Assembly (NCBI GenBank): GCA_033761915.1
Contig: JANRMC010000201.1
Span: forward strand, 1-11,397
Direction of reading: 5' to 3'
DNA length: 11,397 bases
DNA from: JACMLD01 sp033761915
GTDB lineage: Bacteria; Bacteroidota; Bacteroidia; Chitinophagales; Chitinophagaceae
How positions within the stretch are numbered: position 1 is the stretch's first letter; each line of letters opens with the position of its first letter. Shown here piece by piece: positions 6,973-11,397 of this stretch. The notes below the pieces were generated by a model. It saw only the letters and a program-made list of their open reading frames with translations, did no database searches and was not told where the DNA came from. The position numbers and the translations under genes were made by a program.

Positions 6973-7980
6973 TTAACCGGCACTGTAATCTGCTATGCCC
7001 AGTTTGGTATATAGTTTTTGTAATTGCTTTTTTATCATTACCACCGGTATTTTCCATTGCTGTTTTTTTAACAGGGCAAAGGCTTGCTGGCGGCATTGCG
7101 TAAAAATAGCATCATCGTATTGTTGCAAAGCAGCATCCATTACTTCTATGGCAAATCCATATTGTTTTTCAATCAATGCAAATACATAGAGTAACAACAA
7201 TTCTCTTTTACCTTTCTGCACGGGTTGCTTTAAAAAACAAAGCTCGGCCCAACCCGGAGATTTGCGAAGCCCCCTGCTGGCGGTTAATCTTCCTGCCTGC
7301 GATACCAGCGCTTCTTTTAAACGCTGTGTGCCTTTTACTTCCATTGACGATAGCCAGAACTGGTGCTGCGGCAGTATTTCTAAAATGCTATACAATTTAT
7401 CTTCTCCATGGTAGGCGTCTAATATGCCGGGCTCTAATTCTGCCGCCAGTATTTGTTGCTTTACTGCATCGGGCACACTTAAAAATAATCTGAGATCGGT
7501 GCCCTGCGTATCGGTTTTAAACCAATCTATATAATCAACACCAGCCTGCTGCAATGCGGCAGCAATGGTGGTGGCAGGCAATTCAATTTTTTTATTGGTG
7601 GCAAATAAAGATTGAAAACTCCATGGTGCCAGTTTATCAAAAGCCGGTTCTAATAAGCTGGAACAAAAAGGCGATGCCGTTAAATAAAAGGCGGCCTGCT
7701 GAACCGGTGTGGCACTTACAATGCGGTTAATGGTAATTAATTTTTTATAGCCACTGCTGGTGCTGGCGCTTACGTTAAACTCGCGGTCGTCTGCATCAAA
7801 AGCAATACAAATGGAGTAGGGTGCAATGGCTTTCCATTTGGCATTTATTTCTCCGCTGGCACCAATATCTATTAAAACGGGTGGCCGGTTACTGAAGTAT
7901 TCACTATTTAAAATGGTAGCTATAACAGATGCCATGCTGTGCTTTATATTATGGGTACGAAGAAACGAAATTTTGCCCAT
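6973..7980 (-). CDS. FkbM-family methyltransferase
   Basis: Predicted SAM-dependent O-methyltransferase, 335 residues from the chosen start. It shows motif I VLIDIGASGE (about 35-44), an acidic strand end FDADD (about 61-65), and the FkbM-type DWFKTDTQGTDLRLF (152-166), where the family usually has K-x-D-x-E/Q-G. The remaining 100 or so C-terminal residues are helical and rich in Gln and Lys. The frame stays open up to a GTG at 8064, but those 28 codons are the intergenic repeat motif and adjoining non-coding DNA, so that start is unlikely. ATG at 7980 (MGKISFLRTHN) or 7935 (MASVIATILNSEYF) fits better; the second matches where family members tend to begin. The target may be a sugar hydroxyl of the glycan made by this operon. 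Confidence 0.87.
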   Translation of the reverse strand: MGKISFLRTHNIKHSMASVIATILNSEYFSNRPPVLIDIGASGEINAKWKAIAPYSICIAFDADDREFNVSASTSSGYKKLITINRIVSATPVQQAAFYLTASPFCSSLLEPAFDKLAPWSFQSLFATNKKIELPATTIAAALQQAGVDYIDWFKTDTQGTDLRLFLSVPDAVKQQILAAELEPGILDAYHGEDKLYSILEILPQHQFWLSSMEVKGTQRLKEALVSQAGRLTASRGLRKSPGWAELCFLKQPVQKGKRELLLLYVFALIEKQYGFAIEVMDAALQQYDDAIFTQCRQQAFALLKKQQWKIPVVMIKKQLQKLYTKLGIADYSAG

Positions 7981-8023
7981 ACTAAGGGGCTGCCTGCTGA
8001 TGATGGTTATGGTTGTTAGATAG

Positions 8024-8086
8024 CCGGCATGGGTAACTCCGGTTGGGCAGCCGTTGCGTCGCACAATTGTACAGTTGAATCTTTAT
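8024..8086 (-). repeat. GC-rich intergenic repeat motif, copy 2
   Basis: Read on the minus strand: ATAAAG (8086-8081), 16 bases, GTGCGACGCAAC (8064-8053), GGCTGCCC (8052-8045), then a CCGG-ended inverted repeat (8043-8024). The 20-base core is identical to that at 2799-2821 apart from a three-base AAC present only there. It sits in the gap between the acyltransferase and FkbM genes and overlaps the longest possible FkbM reading frame. Function unknown. Confidence 0.6.
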
Positions 8087-8090
8087 GCTG

Positions 8091-8156
8091 AATTCTTAAG
8101 AATTAAAAAGTAAAAAATAAAAAGTCAAAAAAAGAACGTAGCCTCATTTTTTACTT
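8091..8156. other. AT-rich non-coding segment with a 14-base palindrome and an 11-base inverted repeat
   Basis: AATTCTTAAGAATT at 8091-8104 is a perfect palindrome. Directly beside it, AAGTAAAAAAT (8108-8118) is repeated in inverted form at 8146-8156 across 27 bases. This segment is strongly A-rich on the plus strand. It is part of the 277-base non-coding stretch 7981-8257, the only real gap inside the otherwise tightly packed glycan cluster. The stems are nearly all A-T and would be weak. A TACAATTG at 8073-8066 (minus strand) is one base off the -7 consensus but has no convincing -33 partner, so I do not call a promoter. Confidence 0.35.
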
Positions 8157-8257
8157 ACTGTTGAAGTTTGCCCCTATAGCATGGCACAAATCAAGATCGG
8201 GGTTTGCAACGAGCAACCACTGTTGCGCTGCGAACTGCTGCTGGTAACAAAAAAATA

Positions 8258-8830
8258 TCAGGCTATTAACTGCACGCTGTTATGGTGCAGGCGGTATTGC
8301 TGTCCGCTTTCGGGGCATTGGGCTAACCCGTTTGCGTTAAACTGCAGGCGGTGGCCATACTGACTTACCCAGCCTATTTGTTTGGCGGGGTTGCCCACCA
8401 CCAATGCATAGTTAGGCACATTTTTAGTAATTACGGCACCGGCACCAATAAGGGCATACTCGCCAATGGTATTGCCACAAATAACAGTGGCATTGGCACC
8501 AATGCTGGCTCCTTTTTTTACCAGTGTTGTCTGGTATTCGTGCTTTCTTACAATAGCACTGCGTGGATTAATTACATTGGTAAATACCATAGAGGGGCCA
8601 AGAAACACATCATCCTCACAGACCACACCGGTGTAGATAGATACGTTGTTTTGCACTTTTACATTATTACCTAACACCACCTGCGGAGACACCACCACAT
8701 TTTGACCAAGATTGCAATTATTGCCTATAACACAGCCGGGCATTACATGAGTGAAATGCCAGATTCTGGTGCCTTCTCCAATCTGGCAGCCTTCATCTAT
8801 TACAGCGGTGGGGTGTGCGGTGTAATGCAT
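8258..8830 (-). CDS. Left-handed beta-helix N-acyltransferase (FdtC/QdtC/WlbB-like)
   Basis: Predicted hexapeptide-repeat acetyltransferase that would N-acetylate the 3-amino group of a dTDP-3-amino-3,6-dideoxyhexose using acetyl-CoA. The 190 residues match the size of known FdtC/QdtC enzymes. Hexapeptide coils run through most of the protein: IDEGCQIGEGTRIWHFTHVM (11-30), VIGNNCNLGQNVVV, VVLGNNVKVQNNVSIY, SIGANATVICGNTIGEYALIGAGAVIT. The loop VFTNVINPRSAI with a positively charged stretch interrupts the coils at about 82-105. NPAKQIGWVSQYGHRL (147-162) is the hallmark of the WbpD/WlbB and QdtC group. A C-terminal CPESG recalls a CPxCG knuckle with one Cys changed to Ser. It starts four bases after the glycosyltransferase-methyltransferase fusion. 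WlbB-type UDP-sugar enzymes look alike, so the substrate rests on the FdtA/FdtB neighbours. Confidence 0.9.
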   Translation of the reverse strand: MHYTAHPTAVIDEGCQIGEGTRIWHFTHVMPGCVIGNNCNLGQNVVVSPQVVLGNNVKVQNNVSIYTGVVCEDDVFLGPSMVFTNVINPRSAIVRKHEYQTTLVKKGASIGANATVICGNTIGEYALIGAGAVITKNVPNYALVVGNPAKQIGWVSQYGHRLQFNANGLAQCPESGQQYRLHHNSVQLIA

Positions 8831-8834
8831 GTGT

Positions 8835-10544
8835 TTATTTTCTTTTTAAAACTAAGCTTTTGTAGTTTACTTTTTCTCCGTCTACATAAATATAAATGCC
8901 GGTTTCATATTCTGCCGCTATGGCGTATACATCTGTAAACTGGTCTTTTATTTTTTGGTAATTAAGCAACCAGCAGGGGTAGGAGGCATCGTACACAGCC
9001 GGGGGCACTTTTTGTATACAAATTCTATCAAATGGCTGGTAGTTGAAATAGGTACTTTCTATAATGATAGTATCAAAGTTGTGTTGTTTTAGCTGCTGCA
9101 GCAATTCGTACGGTTTTTCTATATAGGGCAGCACACAATTAATGAGCAACACATTGTGGGGACCGCGTTGTTCAATGGCTTCCTGCGGTGTGTAAAAAAA
9201 ATTGAGTCCATTGCCGGCAATTTCATTTTTACCGATGGTAACATAGTGTTGCTGCTCCACCACGCTCCATTGTGCGTTTTGCAATTGCTGCAGGTAATGC
9301 CTGTTTTGAAAATAGCTGGTGCCCAGCGAACCACCAAAGTCCAGCACAGATAGCTTGCCATTATTTTGGTGGGCAGCCAGTAACAGGTGCGACAACAATG
9401 GCCATGAGTAATAAATTTTATCAAACAGCACACCATCTCTTTCATAGGCAGCTTCGCCATTTTTAACTTTAACGGCGGCGGCTCTTACTTTATCTATAAT
9501 TGGCTGGGCATCGTAACCGGTACAATAGCTTTTGGCTTCCTGCCAGGAAGCGTAGGAGCCAGACCAGCCGTATTTAGGCTTTTTAAAAAGGTTTTTAAAT
9601 CTTCTTAAAATACGTTGTTGTTTGAGGGCTTGTAGTGGCTGAAGGATTAATTGTTTTATTTTTTTCTTTACAGAAGTTTTTACAGGACGAATATTTTCTT
9701 CAAAATCAATCCATGCATTTACCGCATCAAAGTTTTCAAGAACGGGTATTGTATCAATTACAACGGGCTCTTTTGCCAATAGCAAATCTTTGTTATAATC
9801 AGCCGACTTTACGTGGGTAGAATCACTGCCAAAACCAATGTGCTTAGAAAGAGATTGGGAAGGATACAGTGTGAGTGTATTGTTAAGAACGGCAGTACCA
9901 GTCCAACGAATGGCCCATGAGCTTACTTTGCCATCAATTTGCTGTTGCAGCATCTGCTCATAATTAAACCGGTCGTTTACATTAAAGAGATGTATTTTAT
10001 TCTGTTGTTGTAACTGTTGATATAATTTATTGCTATCTGGTTCAAAAAGATTCCAGGCCCGTTTCCAGGTAGCCCAGGCTATTGTGTCTGGTAAATGAGT
10101 AAAGAAAGTAGTAGTACTGCCGGTGTGGTAGTAATAATTCCATGATCCGATACTCAGTACTTTTTCATTGTCTTGGTACTTATCTAATGCCTCATTCATA
10201 AACTGAAGAAAATATGGCGAAAGTTCTACGTCATCTTCAATAACAATTGCACGGCCATATTCATTCATTATTGTTGAAACGCCTTCAATAACAGATTGTG
10301 CCAATCCTTTATTAGTTACCGAGGTAATTAAAGTTGTTTTGCCACACCAATTCTTGCTGGTCACCAATCTCCGGACTTCATCAATTTTTTCAACAAGCTC
10401 AGCCGGGGCTTTTTCTTTAGGTCCATCTGAGAAAACAAAAAGTTGCGAGCTGGCTGCTTCTTTATTTTCTGATAGTGTTTGTAACGTTCGTTTTGTAAAA
10501 TGTGGCCTGTTATACGTTATTAATATTATTGGCGCTAAATTCAT
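8835..10544 (-). CDS. Fusion protein: GT2-like glycosyltransferase plus TIGR04325-type methyltransferase
   Basis: A 569-residue protein with two complete-looking domains. Residues about 1-280 form a GT-A glycosyltransferase: APIILITYNRPHFTKRTLQTL at the N terminus, VIEDDVELSPYF with the acidic metal-binding EDD (103-105), and IAWATWKRAWNLF (156-168), a block typical of GT2-like sugar transferases. A very basic linker follows (288-324, for example KKKIKQ and RILRRFKNLFKK). Residues about 325-560 match the TIGR04325 putative methyltransferase family: YGWSGSYASWQEA, GYDAQPIIDKV, NGEAAYERDGVLFD, YSWPLLSHLL, then the SAM-site strand VLDFGGSLGTSYFQNR (400-415) and WSVVEQ. The linker resembles the N terminus of stand-alone members, so two full genes seem to be joined in frame. 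It starts five bases after the upstream methyltransferase. One chain may both add a sugar and methylate it; that is inference. Confidence 0.87.
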   Translation of the reverse strand: MNLAPIILITYNRPHFTKRTLQTLSENKEAASSQLFVFSDGPKEKAPAELVEKIDEVRRLVTSKNWCGKTTLITSVTNKGLAQSVIEGVSTIMNEYGRAIVIEDDVELSPYFLQFMNEALDKYQDNEKVLSIGSWNYYYHTGSTTTFFTHLPDTIAWATWKRAWNLFEPDSNKLYQQLQQQNKIHLFNVNDRFNYEQMLQQQIDGKVSSWAIRWTGTAVLNNTLTLYPSQSLSKHIGFGSDSTHVKSADYNKDLLLAKEPVVIDTIPVLENFDAVNAWIDFEENIRPVKTSVKKKIKQLILQPLQALKQQRILRRFKNLFKKPKYGWSGSYASWQEAKSYCTGYDAQPIIDKVRAAAVKVKNGEAAYERDGVLFDKIYYSWPLLSHLLLAAHQNNGKLSVLDFGGSLGTSYFQNRHYLQQLQNAQWSVVEQQHYVTIGKNEIAGNGLNFFYTPQEAIEQRGPHNVLLINCVLPYIEKPYELLQQLKQHNFDTIIIESTYFNYQPFDRICIQKVPPAVYDASYPCWLLNYQKIKDQFTDVYAIAAEYETGIYIYVDGEKVNYKSLVLKRK

Positions 10545-10549
10545 ATACC

Positions 10550-11242
10550 TTATTTACGTTGCCAGATGGCAGTTTTTGAAAAGCTGGACGAAAAAGGCAC
10601 GGCCCCCCAATGATTCTGAATCAGGTTGAAATGCGTTTCAATGGCAAGCTTATTTTCAGCAAAATAATACTGCCGCTCAGCATTATCAACAATTAAGAGG
10701 CCCCCCTGTTTTATTTTGTTGATGGCATGCGCAATACAACTGGTTCTGGCACGGCCATCAACCAAAACAATATCAAAGTAATTGTCGTTGTATGAATCAA
10801 TGGCTGTTGCGTATTTTTTAAAACTGAATTTTTTAAAGCCGGTGTCGTCCGATGCATAGTCATTAACAATAGCTGGGTTACCGTGCCGCTCAGTTGCTTC
10901 AGGTTCAATAAATGTGCCTTTCCAATAGTGGTTATTGCCAATAATTTTTACTAAATCAGAAAACCATGCGCCATCATGTTCTACCGTAACCACTTCTTTT
11001 GCATGATCTAAAAAAAACAGTGTTGAGCCGCCACCGCCAAATTCAAATACTGCGTTGTCTTTCTTGATTGTTTTTTTTAAAAAATCAATAGCATCAAAGG
11101 TAAGCCACGGCCACCGGTTGGAGACTGAACTAACCGATGGTTGAACCGATTGACGCCAGGTTAGTAGGTATTTGAATTGTAATAAGATGGAAAGATTCCC
11201 CTTTTTCAATTGTCCTGCAATATTTTTAAAAAAATGTATCAT
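10550..11242 (-). CDS. Class I SAM-dependent methyltransferase
   Basis: A 230-residue predicted methyltransferase. The SAM-binding motif I is VFEFGGGGSTLFF (65-77); VVTVEHD (84-90) ends the second strand with the acidic residue that would bind the ribose. DIVLVDGRARTSCIAHAI (157-174) and GGLLIVDNAER (180-190) are motifs II and III of a class I Rossmann-fold enzyme. The first 45 residues are basic and hydrophobic, probably cap helices. The DGRAR and DNAER segments are also seen in small methyltransferases of surface-glycan clusters, but I do not recognise a named family. It starts 22 bases after the stop of the partial gene at the right edge and precedes the fusion gene by five bases, so it belongs to the glycan operon. 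The substrate is unknown. Confidence 0.82.
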   Translation of the reverse strand: MIHFFKNIAGQLKKGNLSILLQFKYLLTWRQSVQPSVSSVSNRWPWLTFDAIDFLKKTIKKDNAVFEFGGGGSTLFFLDHAKEVVTVEHDGAWFSDLVKIIGNNHYWKGTFIEPEATERHGNPAIVNDYASDDTGFKKFSFKKYATAIDSYNDNYFDIVLVDGRARTSCIAHAINKIKQGGLLIVDNAERQYYFAENKLAIETHFNLIQNHWGAVPFSSSFSKTAIWQRK

Positions 11243-11264
11243 TCTGTAAATTAATAATTCAAAC

Positions 11265-11397
11265 TTAAAGGTTTTCCAGGCGCAACCACACTTTCATTTT
11301 ATAAAGAATACCACCCACCGGACTGTTTAATAAATAGTGTAACAGTTTAAGCCGCCATTGCCACAACACCAGTTTTATAGAATAGCCGAAATGAGAT
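11265..11397 (-). CDS. C-terminal end of an unidentified protein
   Basis: The last 43 codons of a gene entering from the right edge and ending with TAA at 11267-11265. The visible tail starts SHFGYSIKLVLWQWRLK and ends KVWLRLENL; it is basic and rich in Trp and Leu, like the amphipathic C-terminal helices of some peripheral-membrane glycosyltransferases. The stop is 22 bases before the next gene, so it is probably part of the same operon. The other two minus-strand frames are interrupted or short. The fragment is too small to assign a family. Confidence 0.6.
   Translation of the reverse strand, partial: SHFGYSIKLVLWQWRLKLLHYLLNSPVGGILYKMKVWLRLENL

Noticed and set aside
8181..8363. Plus-strand open frame of 60 codons over the gap and the acyltransferase 3' end
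   Set aside because: It overlaps a well-supported gene on the other strand, has low-complexity Cys/Leu-rich content and no recognisable domain.
9119..9460. Minus-strand open frame of 113 codons in another frame of the fusion gene
   Set aside because: It lies wholly inside the methyltransferase domain, whose own frame carries clear family motifs; this one has none.

Overview
The window reads as chromosomal DNA of a Bacteroidota bacterium, most likely in or near the Chitinophagaceae. The grounds are a roughly 310-residue NusB of the long Bacteroidota type, a run of nusB, a DUF1573 lipoprotein, yajC and coaE, a TATATTTG promoter element of the Bacteroidota type, and the near absence of Shine-Dalgarno sequences. 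The family-level placement is inference. Every supported gene lies on the minus strand, so transcription runs from the right edge to the left edge.

Right and middle (about 11397 down to 2965) is a surface-glycan cluster. In transcription order it holds: the tail of an unidentified gene, a class I methyltransferase, a 569-residue fusion of a GT2-like glycosyltransferase with a TIGR04325-type methyltransferase, a left-handed beta-helix acyltransferase, an FkbM-family methyltransferase, a GT-A (GT8-like) glycosyltransferase, an FdtA-type dTDP-sugar 3,4-ketoisomerase, a DegT-family aminotransferase and a Wzx-like flippase. Ketoisomerase, aminotransferase and acyltransferase together form an FdtA/FdtB/FdtC-like set that would turn dTDP-4-keto-6-deoxyglucose into a dTDP-3-acetamido-3,6-dideoxyhexose. 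Two specificity residues in the ketoisomerase favour the galacto form (Fuc3NAc). The glycosyltransferases would assemble the glycan on a lipid carrier, the three methyltransferase domains could decorate it, and the flippase would move it across the inner membrane. RmlA/RmlB, an initiating transferase, a polymerase and a ligase are not in the window.

Between 2718 and 2964 is the boundary between the two units: an intrinsic terminator for the glycan operon, a GC-rich repeat, and a good promoter for nusB. From 2717 to the left edge is a housekeeping operon: nusB, the DUF1573 lipoprotein, yajC, a long hairpin, coaE, and the start of a membrane protein that may be a CPBP protease.

The two longer non-coding stretches (2718-2964 and 7981-8257) share GC-rich sequence motifs, which suggests a small dispersed intergenic repeat family. 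No RNA genes, CRISPR arrays, insertion sequences or attachment sites were seen.
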